This document shows, in pieces, positions 16,954 through 25,123 of a stretch of DNA of 64,000 nt (position 1 is the first letter of the stretch; each line of letters begins with the position of its first letter). The notes beneath the pieces are model-generated. The model was not told where the DNA came from. It saw only the letters and a list, made by a program, of their open reading frames with translations, and did not search any database. The translations under genes were made by a program, and so were the position numbers. This stretch comes from an uncultured Winogradskyella sp. (GTDB taxonomy: Bacteria; Bacteroidota; Bacteroidia; Flavobacteriales; Flavobacteriaceae). The DNA lies in contig CAJXLB010000001.1 in the NCBI GenBank assembly GCA_913055905.1, positions 744,001 to 808,000 on the forward strand. Reading direction: 5' to 3'.

Positions 16954-18086
16954 TGGCTGGAATTTATATTCATATACCATTTTGCAAGCAAGCTTGCTAC
17001 TATTGTGACTTTCATTTTTCTACCTCATTAAAGAAAAAAGATGAGCTTTTGGCAGCTCTTAAAAAAGAACTTCAATTACGTAAGAACGAATTTGAGGATA
17101 CTACGGTTGAGACTATTTATTTTGGAGGTGGTACGCCATCACTTTTATCTCAGAACGAATTGGAAGAAATTCTAGACTCTGTTTACGATAATTACAGTAT
17201 TGTTAATAATGCTGAAATAACATTAGAGGCTAATCCGGACGACTTGTCCAAATCTAAAATTTTAGATTTATCAAAGAGTGCGGTAAACAGGCTTAGTATT
17301 GGTGTCCAATCGTTTTTCGATGCCGATTTAAAACTCATGAACAGGGCGCATAGTGCTGTAGAAGCTGAGTTGTCCTTAGAATTGGCTCGTGACTATTTTA
17401 ATAACATTTCAATAGATCTCATCTATGGAATTCCTGGAGCTAGCAATGAACAGTGGACTCAAAATATCGAAAAGGCTTTGAGTTTTAAAGTGCCACATAT
17501 TTCTAGCTATGCATTGACTGTTGAGCCCAAAACGGCTTTGGCATCATTTATTGAAAAGGGCCTTGTTGAAAATGTAGATGATGAAAAAGCCCATGACCAA
17601 TTTCATTTGCTTAAGGCAAAATTAGAGGATGAAGGTTTTGTGCATTACGAGCTATCCAATTTTGGAAAAGAAGGTTATTTTAGTCAAAATAATTCGGCCT
17701 ATTGGCAGGGGAAACCTTATCTAGGGATAGGTCCATCTGCACATTCCTTTAATGGAATACAACGTGGCTGGAATGTAAGAAACAACACCAAATACATTAA
17801 GACACTACAACAAAACCAACTGCCCATAGAGCAAGAGACCTTAACGACAACAGATCGATACAATGAATATATAATGACTGGCTTAAGAACTATTTGGGGT
17901 GTGTCTTTAGACAAAATAAAAAATGATTTTGGTACCATATATTTAGATTACCTCTTTGAACAGGCTCAGGTTTTTATAAATGAACATTTATTGTATATTG
18001 ATGATAGCCATTTACGAGTGACTAAAAAAGGCCAATTTTTAAGTGATGGTATCGCTTCACAACTTTTTAAATTAAATTTATCTTGA
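16953..18086 (+). CDS. hemW: HemW-like radical SAM protein (oxygen-independent coproporphyrinogen oxidase homologue)
   Basis: 377 residues. The radical SAM cluster motif CX3CX2C is at C11, C15 and C18 (IPFCKQACYYCDFH), followed by YFGGGTPSLL and the HemW-type C-terminal domain (NNSAYWQGKPYLGIGPSAHSF split around GKPY). HemW is a haem chaperone rather than a true oxidase; family members have long been misannotated HemN. The one-base overlaps with ruvC and the next gene indicate an operon. Confidence 0.92.
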   Translation: MAGIYIHIPFCKQACYYCDFHFSTSLKKKDELLAALKKELQLRKNEFEDTTVETIYFGGGTPSLLSQNELEEILDSVYDNYSIVNNAEITLEANPDDLSKSKILDLSKSAVNRLSIGVQSFFDADLKLMNRAHSAVEAELSLELARDYFNNISIDLIYGIPGASNEQWTQNIEKALSFKVPHISSYALTVEPKTALASFIEKGLVENVDDEKAHDQFHLLKAKLEDEGFVHYELSNFGKEGYFSQNNSAYWQGKPYLGIGPSAHSFNGIQRGWNVRNNTKYIKTLQQNQLPIEQETLTTTDRYNEYIMTGLRTIWGVSLDKIKNDFGTIYLDYLFEQAQVFINEHLLYIDDSHLRVTKKGQFLSDGIASQLFKLNLS

Positions 18087-18832
18087 TAGCAACAATACAA
18101 TTTAGGTCCAAAAAGCTAAAAATCAATTTAGCAGACCCCTTAGATCTTTCTATTCCACTAAAAGGCAATGCCTCTAATGTTAATGCCTGGTATATTGGTC
18201 CACCTAAAATTGAAGCTGAAGTTGTAGATGGGAAAACCATAAGTGTCACAGAAGGCGCTTCAGTGAATTTCAATACAATAACATTTAATCCACATGCACA
18301 CGGAACGCATACCGAGACCATTGGGCATATAACAAAGGAAGACTATCCTATAAACAAATATCTAAAAGAGTTTTTCTTTTTAGCAGAGGTCATTTCCGTA
18401 GCACCTGAAAAATCTGGTGATGATTATGTTATATCTGCAAAACAATTACAGTTTGCCATCGGGAACAAAAAAAGGGATGCCCTTGTTATTAGAACCTTGC
18501 CAAATATGAACGACAAAAAGTCTAAGCAGTACTCACATACAAATTGGACGTATTTAGAAAAAGAGGCCGTTAAATTGTTGGTAAGAAAGGGAATTAAGCA
18601 CTTATTAATCGATACGCCCAGCATAGATAAGGAAGAGGATGGTGGCGAGTTGATTGCGCATAAGACGTTCTGGTATCAAAATGGCAAAAAGCGTACTGAT
18701 GCCACCATTACCGAGATGATTTATGTCCCAAATAAGATTGATGATGGCCAATATATTTTAAATTTACAAATAGCTCCATTTGAAAATGATGCTTCGCCAA
18801 GCAAACCTATTCTTTATAAAATTATAGAGTAA
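18083..18832 (+). CDS. Cyclase-family (kynurenine formamidase-like) metal hydrolase
   Basis: 249 residues, starting at TTG overlapping the hemW stop codon (TTGA). The PF04199-type metal motif is present as HAHGTHTETIGH (H71, H73, H76, E78, H82), close to but not identical with the HxGTHxDxPxH of kynurenine formamidase. LLIDTPSID (~residues 173-181) and AHKTFW match the rest of the fold. It probably hydrolyses an amide or lactone; whether the substrate is N-formylkynurenine is uncertain, since no tryptophan-catabolic neighbours are present. Confidence 0.8.
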   Translation: MIATIQFRSKKLKINLADPLDLSIPLKGNASNVNAWYIGPPKIEAEVVDGKTISVTEGASVNFNTITFNPHAHGTHTETIGHITKEDYPINKYLKEFFFLAEVISVAPEKSGDDYVISAKQLQFAIGNKKRDALVIRTLPNMNDKKSKQYSHTNWTYLEKEAVKLLVRKGIKHLLIDTPSIDKEEDGGELIAHKTFWYQNGKKRTDATITEMIYVPNKIDDGQYILNLQIAPFENDASPSKPILYKIIE

Positions 18833-18878
18833 TTATTAAGTTTCCTTGGTTTAAGTTCAGCTCATAAAAAAAGAAATA

Positions 18879-19487
18879 ATGGAAACCTTCTTTATAATTA
18901 TAATAAGCATATTGGTTACGTTAGGAATCGTAACAGTATATAAGCAGTGGAAGACCAAACAAGTGGCAACCGCACAATCTGCCATTTTATTGGATAAAAT
19001 TAAAAGGGTCTATAAGTTTATTACTGTGGAAGGCGATTTTGCAGAAATCTATCATTACGAAGATGTAAAGGAGAAATTTTTAAAATTAATATCAAGCAGA
19101 AAAAAGGCTCTTGTCATTATAAACGCCAAGGCGCATGTGGGTTTTGATATGTCTAAGATAAAGATGAAGACCAACCCGAAGACCAAAACGGTTGTTCTGT
19201 CTCATTTTCCACAGCCCGAAGTGTTATCCATAGAGACCGATATTAATTATTACGATAAAAAGGACGGCATGTTCAATAAGTTTTATGCTTCGGATTTAAC
19301 CGAACTACATGCGCAGGCCAAAATTCATATCCAAGATAAGGTGCCAGAAAGTGGATTGTATGAAGTAGCCCGAGGTGAAGCCTTAGAAGCTATTCAACTT
19401 ATTGAAAATATCGTTGAAACCATTGGATGGACATTGGATTATTCGGCATTGAAGCTAGAAGGAGACCATCAAAAAAAGCTTGAATGA
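18879..19487 (+). CDS. DUF4230 domain protein
   Basis: 202 residues with one N-terminal transmembrane anchor (3-22) and a single DUF4230 domain (LDKIKRVYKFITVEGDFAEI, then KALVIINAKAHVGFDMSKIK). Family proteins are found across Bacteroidota and Firmicutes with unknown function; the soluble part should face the periplasm. It overlaps the following MmcQ/YjbR gene by four bases (ATGA). Confidence 0.85.
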   Translation: METFFIIIISILVTLGIVTVYKQWKTKQVATAQSAILLDKIKRVYKFITVEGDFAEIYHYEDVKEKFLKLISSRKKALVIINAKAHVGFDMSKIKMKTNPKTKTVVLSHFPQPEVLSIETDINYYDKKDGMFNKFYASDLTELHAQAKIHIQDKVPESGLYEVARGEALEAIQLIENIVETIGWTLDYSALKLEGDHQKKLE

Positions 19488-19846
19488 ATATAGAGGACTT
19501 CAGAAATTATTGCATAGCTAAGGCACAGGTAACCGAACACTTTCCTTTTGACAATGATACATTGGTTTTTAAAGTTTGCAATAAGATGTTTGCTTTAGCT
19601 TCTTTAAAAAAGTGGGAAGAAGGCAATGCTTTTATTAATTTAAAATGCGACCCTGATTATGCTCAAGAATTACGTGCCGAGTACGATAGTATTAAACCCG
19701 GTTACCATATGCACAAACAACAATGGAACAGTGTGTACATTCACTCAGGCGAGCTATCGAGGGAACTGATTCTTAGCCTTATTGACCATTCCTATGATAT
19801 GGTGGTTAAAGGCCTTCCTAAAAAGATGCGAGATACTTTAAATTAG
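19484..19846 (+). CDS. MmcQ/YjbR family protein
   Basis: 120 residues matching the MmcQ/YjbR double-wing fold: an N terminus of the MNIEDFRNYCIAKAQVTEHF type, the central KMFALASLKKWEEG, and the ending SYDMVVKGLPKKMR. The family is annotated DNA-binding on structural grounds; its cellular role is not settled. It is co-translated with DUF4230. Its last bases overlap the stop codon of the small convergent membrane protein gene. Confidence 0.88.
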   Translation: MNIEDFRNYCIAKAQVTEHFPFDNDTLVFKVCNKMFALASLKKWEEGNAFINLKCDPDYAQELRAEYDSIKPGYHMHKQQWNSVYIHSGELSRELILSLIDHSYDMVVKGLPKKMRDTLN

Positions 19847-19998
19847 TCTTCAGAACCTTTATCACCATCTTTTTTCTTGAATAGTGAAAAGCCTAAAGGT
19901 AGAAACAGCACGAAAAACAAATAGCGTCCCGTAATAAGGCCATAAATGGTTACTACAGCGAGTACTATCCAAAGAATATATTGCCATTGGGATTTCAA
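19843..19998 (-). CDS. Small membrane protein (51 aa)
   Basis: A 51-residue gene, convergent with the MmcQ/YjbR gene and overlapping its stop by four bases. The start is TTG with an in-frame stop eight codons further upstream; no ATG gives the full helix. The product has two hydrophobic helices (YILWIVLAVVTIYGLI and YLFFVLFLPLGFSLF) and a charged tail KKKDGDKGSED. It resembles small uncharacterised inner-membrane proteins that I recall seeing beside other Flavobacteriia genes. Function unknown. Confidence 0.6.
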   Translation of the reverse strand: MKSQWQYILWIVLAVVTIYGLITGRYLFFVLFLPLGFSLFKKKDGDKGSED

Positions 19999-20174
19999 TC
20001 TAAAGTATTTTTAGGTTTAAAGTTTATTTTTCTTACAAGCCAGAGGGTTTAAAAATATGTCTTTTATCGAGAAAATCTGACGTGCCATTCGTCTTATCTA
20101 GCAAAATCTATCATTTATCGATTATATCAAATACTGTGTTAAATATATTATGATATTTAGGGTAACCCTCGATA

Positions 20175-20206
20175 ATTAATAGCCCAAATTTACAGATTAA
20201 TAGCCC
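20175..20206 (+). promoter_or_regulatory. Pair of 11-bp direct repeats upstream of the STAS gene
   Basis: ATTAATAGCCC at 20175-20185 and again at 20196-20206, exactly 21 bp apart (two helical turns), each followed by an A/T-rich AAATTTA-like tail. The second copy ends 33 bp before the STAS start codon. The geometry suits a dimeric activator such as a response regulator. Confidence 0.5.
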
Positions 20207-20239
20207 TAAAAATTTATTGATGAATTAACATTATGTCTT

Positions 20240-20554
20240 ATGGATCTTCAAATTACTAATTACAACAACAGGTTTCATATCAAGGGAACTCTGAACAAAC
20301 TTAGCCTTAAAATCTTTAATGATGAATTTAAGAACATCTTTGAACGCATGGATGATGTCTTTATAGATATTGGAGGCGTGGAAAGTATAGATAGAGCTGG
20401 AGTTGTTGCTTTAGCGAGACTTCACAATGAATCTATTACAAAATCCAAGCGTTTATCTATAGTAGGTTTAGGCTGTAAAGAGCTTTACGATCACTTTAAG
20501 TCTCAAGAAGAAACAGTGCAAGGGACAATAGAAGGTCGAATGTCAGTGGCCTAA
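20240..20554 (+). CDS. STAS-domain protein (anti-sigma factor antagonist-like)
   Basis: 104 residues, essentially one STAS domain: an ITNYNNRFHIKGTL strand, DVFIDIGGVESIDRAGVVALARLHN (~residues 38-62, the phosphorylatable-loop region with S49 in place of the usual Ser) and LSIVGLGCKELYDHF. Such single-domain proteins act as antagonists of anti-sigma factors or as membrane-transport regulators. No cognate kinase or phosphatase gene is adjacent. It is flanked by direct repeats upstream and a terminator downstream, so it is probably a monocistronic, regulated gene. Confidence 0.8.
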   Translation: MDLQITNYNNRFHIKGTLNKLSLKIFNDEFKNIFERMDDVFIDIGGVESIDRAGVVALARLHNESITKSKRLSIVGLGCKELYDHFKSQEETVQGTIEGRMSVA

Positions 20555-20574
20555 TTAACTAAAATATTAAATTG

Positions 20575-20628
20575 AAGTGTTTTTATACGTTTATGGTGAT
20601 AGATAGACGTTTTTAAAAACACTTTTTA
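20575..20628. terminator. Terminator between the STAS gene and the SnoaL-like lipoprotein gene
   Basis: An 11-bp inverted repeat (20575-20585 AAGTGTTTTTA with 20614-20624) with a ~28-nt loop that can itself pair (ACGT ends), followed by T residues. It serves the + strand gene and, as A-rich sequence, possibly the - strand gene too. Confidence 0.6.
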
Positions 20629-20630
20629 TT

Positions 20631-21110
20631 TTAACAGGACATATCGGCAACAATTTTCCATTGCCCATTAATTTTTTTGAATATCAACATAAAGATACCA
20701 TCTGCATTTCCGATGTTGCGCTCTAAGTGAAATGCACCCATGACCCAATAGGAATTACCTTCAATCCTTGAAATATCCTTGATGTTAAAACTTAGTATAC
20801 CACTTTCGGCTTTTGTTGGGTAATTCTTTCTGTACCGCTCCAAGGTGGCATCCCAGCCCAGGGTAAGTCCACTTTTCCCGTAAAATTTTAATTCGTCACT
20901 TTTCCAATATCCTTGCATAAAACCTTCAAGGTCATGGTCATTCCATGCTTTTATTTGCTGCTCTAGAACAAGTCTTATGGCAGCTTCCGCAAGGTTATTG
21001 TCCTCAGGCGAAATTACTTTGGCTTCACTTTTTGTAGCGGTGACGTCTGTTCTAACGCTAATACAGGATACACATATACATGACAGTGCTAGGATTAGGA
21101 GGTGTTTCAT
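20631..21110 (-). CDS. SnoaL/NTF2-like (DUF4440-type) lipoprotein
   Basis: 159 residues with a lipoprotein signal (CICVSC, C16). The mature part is one cone-shaped NTF2-like domain: IRLVLEQQIKAWNDHDLEGFMQGYW, LTLGWDATLERYRKNYP and WKIVADMSC. This pattern is typical of DUF4440/SnoaL-like secreted proteins in Bacteroidota. A ligand-binding pocket is likely but the substrate is unknown. It is in the same orientation as DUF4407, 40 bp away, so the two may form a unit. Confidence 0.8.
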   Translation of the reverse strand: MKHLLILALSCICVSCISVRTDVTATKSEAKVISPEDNNLAEAAIRLVLEQQIKAWNDHDLEGFMQGYWKSDELKFYGKSGLTLGWDATLERYRKNYPTKAESGILSFNIKDISRIEGNSYWVMGAFHLERNIGNADGIFMLIFKKINGQWKIVADMSC

Positions 21111-21150
21111 TTTGGAAATGATTTAATGGAATAAAGTTACTAACTTAATC

Positions 21151-22251
21151 TCAAAGCGCATTTTTCTGGGCTTTAAAAAACGCTTCGGCTTGCAGTTGCA
21201 TTAGTTCCTTGGCTTTTTTTCGCTTGTGTGCCAAGACATCGTCCTCATCTGCAATTTCGGTATAAACTTTATTATTGATGTCATTATCCGTTTTAAGAAG
21301 TAAGTCGCGTTCTCTTACTTTTTGCGTTGTCCAAGTTTTAACCGTTGTTTCTTGGTCTTCTAGACGATAATCATATTCACCCTTAGGAGAGATAAGTTTA
21401 GCAAAAATAGGAGACGTTTCTATGGCAAGGAATAACAGGAAAATAAAGAACGAAGGAAGACATGGCAGTTGCCCTAAGGCATGTACTCGTGCCATAAGAC
21501 CATCAAAGTTGTCTATTATGGGCTGCGAATCCGAGACTCTTGTTTTATACTTGTTTTGAAGTGTAGAAATTTCAGACTCTAATAGCTCGATTTTGGCTTT
21601 ATTTTCAGTTTTGAGGTTCTGCAAATCTTTTAGTGCCGCATCGTGCTTTTCCCGCTTTTCTTTGTAAACAGGGCCTTTTCCTAACTTCATGGTGCCTGCC
21701 GTTCCTTCAGCTTCAGAAATATAGGTGTCGTATAAGGCATTAACTTCGGTCTCTTTGGTGTCTATTTGAGCTTGCAAATTGGATATTTGCGATTTTAAGT
21801 CTTCAATTTTTGGATTGTACTGTGCTGCAATTTGGTTCTGGTTGGCAAGCGTTAATTCATTCTTTTGCTCCAATAAAACCTGATTAATCTCCTTTTCAAA
21901 AATCTTTAATTCCAAGGGTTTGGAAATTACTATAGCTATTATCACCGCTAATAAAATTCTAGGTGTTGCTTGTAGGAGTTCATCTAAAGCGCTATTACGT
22001 TTTTTGATGGTAGACACAATATAACGGTCTAAATTAAAAATGAGCAAGCCCCAAATAAGGCCAAAAGCAATAGATGTGAAAATGTTATCAAAAACCGTAT
22101 AGAGGGCGTAACTACAGGCGATGGTTGCCATTAGTGCCGTAAAAAATACAGTAGCGCCTACACCAGCGTACTTGTTTTGTTCGCCATTGGAGCAGTTATC
22201 CAAAATATGGGAATCTGCACCAGAGCAGAGCATAAAGAATTGCTTTAACAT
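21151..22251 (-). CDS. DUF4407 membrane protein with coiled coil
   Basis: 366 residues. Three transmembrane helices lie in the first ~115 residues (VFFTALMATIACSYALY, IAFGLIWGLLIFNLDRYI, ILLAVIIAIVISKPLELKIF). A long charged coiled coil (~120-245) follows, then a fourth helix (FFIFLLFLAIETSPIFAKLI) and a polar tail. The motifs FNLDRYIVSTIKKR and ETSPIFAKL are characteristic of DUF4407. Function unknown; the layout suggests a periplasmic coiled-coil arm between membrane helices. Confidence 0.88.
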   Translation of the reverse strand: MLKQFFMLCSGADSHILDNCSNGEQNKYAGVGATVFFTALMATIACSYALYTVFDNIFTSIAFGLIWGLLIFNLDRYIVSTIKKRNSALDELLQATPRILLAVIIAIVISKPLELKIFEKEINQVLLEQKNELTLANQNQIAAQYNPKIEDLKSQISNLQAQIDTKETEVNALYDTYISEAEGTAGTMKLGKGPVYKEKREKHDAALKDLQNLKTENKAKIELLESEISTLQNKYKTRVSDSQPIIDNFDGLMARVHALGQLPCLPSFFIFLLFLAIETSPIFAKLISPKGEYDYRLEDQETTVKTWTTQKVRERDLLLKTDNDINNKVYTEIADEDDVLAHKRKKAKELMQLQAEAFFKAQKNAL

Positions 22252-22475
22252 AATATGTTCGATTTTGATTGATAGTATTAGAACGCTAAATACCTGTAAA
22301 TGTTACACAATCGAAGCCTAAAAACAGGATTTCAAAATACAGGAATAGAGAGAATTGGGTTAGGGCTTATCAAATAATTACACAATTAAACGGCATGGCA
22401 TCAATTAGGGTCATTACATATCTATGTTTATCTATCTTCACAAATGCTTATATTTACAAGCCCTAATTTGTTATT

Positions 22476-23867
22476 ATGATTCGAACATTAACAATAGTTT
22501 TTCTCTCCTTTTTTGGAATTCTTCCTCTTTCAGGTCAAAGTGTACAAGATCTTATAGACGAGGTAAACACATCCAATTTGGAGCAAATGGTAGCAGAATT
22601 GTCTGGAGAACAGCCAGCAACAATCAATGGTACAAGTCAAACCATAACCAGCAGGGTTTACAATGTAAACGATCTTGCTGCAGATTATCTTGAGGAACGC
22701 TTCTCGGCATTTCCCAATCTCAATGTCGAAGTGCAAAATTTTAATACCTCTGGAAAGAATATTGTAGCAACTCAATTAGGTCAAACCAATCCTGATGAGA
22801 TATACTTGGTTTGTGCGCATTATGATTCCGTAACCACGTATTGCGCGGATGATAATGCAACTGGTGTGGCCGCTGTGCTTGAAATCGCCAGGATATTAAG
22901 CACACAATGTATGGATAAAACCATAGTTTATGCCCTTTGGGATGAAGAGGAAATTGGTTTGAGAGGTGCTAATTATTATGCACAACTAGCTGCTGATACT
23001 AGCAATGGCAATACACGGGATAACATCCTTGCTGTGATAAACATGGATATGATTGGTTATGATGGCGATGCTCCAGGAACACCTGGCGATAACGATTTTG
23101 ACATTGATGTTCGTGATATAGCCAACTCTATTGCAATAAAAGATGATTTATTAAACCTCTTAACTACCTACACTTTTGATTTAAATCCTATTGTCGTAGA
23201 TCCAGGTACTGTGGCCAGCGATCATTCACGTTTTTGGGCTCAGAACTATTCGGCTGTTTTGGTAGGCGAATCCTGGGAAACGAATGACCAAACACCAGAT
23301 TATCATACAAGCGATGACCGTATAGATGATATTGACTTCCCTTACATGACTGAAATAACAAAACTCGTTGGTGCATATCTCGCTACGAAAGCACAATTGG
23401 TCAATGTGGACAATACAGTTACCATAGATGGAAACAGTTTAAGTTCAAATGACTTAAATGCTAGTTCTTACCAATGGATCAATTGTGACACCAATAATGC
23501 TATTCCTGGCGCAAATCAACGTGTTTTTATACCAAGCGCTAATGGAAATTATGCTGTTGAGGTTAGTAATGGTAGCTGTGTGGAGCAAAGTGCCTGTGTA
23601 AATTTCAATGTACTATCAATTGAGGCCTTTTTGCCAAACGAAATTGAAGTGTATCCAAATCCAATCAAGTCAACAGTATTTATAAAGAATGTCTTAAAAA
23701 CAGACTTAACTGTAGAAGTTATTGATATCTCTGGAAGGCATATTACAAGCTTAAAATCTGCAAAGGAAACGATTGAATTAAGTTTAGGCAATCACCTTGA
23801 CGGTATTTATTTTATCAAGGTATCTACTAGTTCAAAATCTTCTAGTTTTAAAATCGTGAAGGAATAG
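22476..23867 (+). CDS. Secreted M28 family metallopeptidase with T9SS sorting domain
   Basis: 463 residues with a signal peptide (1-21, PLSGQ). The M28 zinc-aminopeptidase domain spans ~95-320: H115/D117 (AHYDSV), D126 (ADDNATG), catalytic glutamates in WDEEEIG (157-159), D191 (NMDMIGYD) and a final ligand in SDHSRFW. A short Ig-like segment follows, then a C-terminal T9SS type A sorting domain (EVYPNPIKSTVFIKN... GIYFIKV). It should be exported to the surface or medium and cleave peptides. The gene stands alone; the next gene converges with a 2-bp gap. Confidence 0.92.
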   Translation: MIRTLTIVFLSFFGILPLSGQSVQDLIDEVNTSNLEQMVAELSGEQPATINGTSQTITSRVYNVNDLAADYLEERFSAFPNLNVEVQNFNTSGKNIVATQLGQTNPDEIYLVCAHYDSVTTYCADDNATGVAAVLEIARILSTQCMDKTIVYALWDEEEIGLRGANYYAQLAADTSNGNTRDNILAVINMDMIGYDGDAPGTPGDNDFDIDVRDIANSIAIKDDLLNLLTTYTFDLNPIVVDPGTVASDHSRFWAQNYSAVLVGESWETNDQTPDYHTSDDRIDDIDFPYMTEITKLVGAYLATKAQLVNVDNTVTIDGNSLSSNDLNASSYQWINCDTNNAIPGANQRVFIPSANGNYAVEVSNGSCVEQSACVNFNVLSIEAFLPNEIEVYPNPIKSTVFIKNVLKTDLTVEVIDISGRHITSLKSAKETIELSLGNHLDGIYFIKVSTSSKSSSFKIVKE

Positions 23868-23869
23868 TA

Positions 23870-25123
23870 TTAGCGATTATAGGGACGTTCGTTTATCCAA
23901 TTGAATCCCCTTGAAGTGAGCGGAAAGTCGTCTAAATTCTTTAAGCTTAAATACACATCTATACTATCTTCTTCCAATATACCTTTAAGATGTAAGGTTT
24001 TGGTTTTGTACGTATAAGAAATGTTAAGACTGTCCTTATCACCATCTGGCTTATACATACTTAATTTTTGTTGGAGGGTATCAACTTCAAAATAGTAGCG
24101 CTTTAGCTCGTCGGTCATGGTTTTTACTGTAGATTGGCCCTTACGTTCGAGAATCAAATAGCGCCAATAATCATTGTTAGTGATTAGAGGTAGTAGTGTA
24201 TCTCCATTTTTGATAAAGTGTTTAGTCTCCCAAATGCCATAAAACTCAGAAAGATTTGCTGGATTGTTTGGGCCCATTTTCCTCTCGGTATTATAGCCAA
24301 AAATTATGGCAAAACTTAGGATAAAAATGAGTCCTACCAGTTTAATCCAAAATACAATATAGTGGTAATCCTTTTCTTTAACGGGATGGTAAGAGGTTTG
24401 GAACGCATATTTTTTATCGTTTATAAAGGCATAAAAAAACCGTTTACTATCCGAAACAAAAAGGACCATAGCCATAAGGACTAAATGGATGGAAAACAAT
24501 TTTACAGGAATATCGAAAGTAAAGTTCATCATGGCTACCTGAGTCATAACTCCGATAATGACGAAAGCACCCAAGGCAATAGTTCGCCTAGGAATCAATA
24601 GAATACCACCAACAATTTCCATGATGCCTGCAAATGCACCAAACCCTTTGGAATAGCCCATGTAAGTCCATGCAAGACCCATAGGAGACATTTCTCCTAG
24701 AGGCTGTAGCAAACGGATTAAGGAAGGACTTTGAAATTGAATCTGAAAAACTTTCACAAAGCCATAAGTGAACATAAAGAAAATGAGAAAAATTCTGAGT
24801 AAGACCTTAAACCAATAGTAGAACTTATTATAGCTGGCACGTTTTCGGTCCAAAAAGGACCATGTCGCAAAAATGATAAGTGCAAAAACGATATTGACAA
24901 ATAGGCTAACGTAGGCATAAGTGTTATCACCACTGCCAAAGCCGCTGCGGTCATACTCATAGGTGATGTTTAAAATGTTGGTGCCTATCCAACGAAAGGG
25001 TGTTTCGAAAAAACCACCAAAAAACATCAAGAAAATATACATCAAAAAGTAGCTGCAGACGAGTCTAAAGCTAAGTTTAGACCAAATATCCCATGAGCTG
25101 TGGTTCGAGGAATCCAATAGCAT
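23870..25123 (-). CDS. DoxX-like multi-spanning membrane protein
   Basis: 417 residues. The central ~100-290 region has four transmembrane helices in the DoxX/SURF4-like pattern (FMFTYGFVKVFQIQF, GFGAFAGIMEIVGGILLIPRRTIALGAFV split by charges). An N-terminal helix and a C-terminal soluble domain of ~130 residues (FYGIWETKHFIKNGDTLLP...) flank it. Oxidoreductase-associated roles are proposed for DoxX proteins, but no biochemical function is certain here. Its start codon overlaps the stop codon of the upstream M20 dipeptidase by one base, so they form an operon. Confidence 0.75.
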   Translation of the reverse strand: MLLDSSNHSSWDIWSKLSFRLVCSYFLMYIFLMFFGGFFETPFRWIGTNILNITYEYDRSGFGSGDNTYAYVSLFVNIVFALIIFATWSFLDRKRASYNKFYYWFKVLLRIFLIFFMFTYGFVKVFQIQFQSPSLIRLLQPLGEMSPMGLAWTYMGYSKGFGAFAGIMEIVGGILLIPRRTIALGAFVIIGVMTQVAMMNFTFDIPVKLFSIHLVLMAMVLFVSDSKRFFYAFINDKKYAFQTSYHPVKEKDYHYIVFWIKLVGLIFILSFAIIFGYNTERKMGPNNPANLSEFYGIWETKHFIKNGDTLLPLITNNDYWRYLILERKGQSTVKTMTDELKRYYFEVDTLQQKLSMYKPDGDKDSLNISYTYKTKTLHLKGILEEDSIDVYLSLKNLDDFPLTSRGFNWINERPYNR

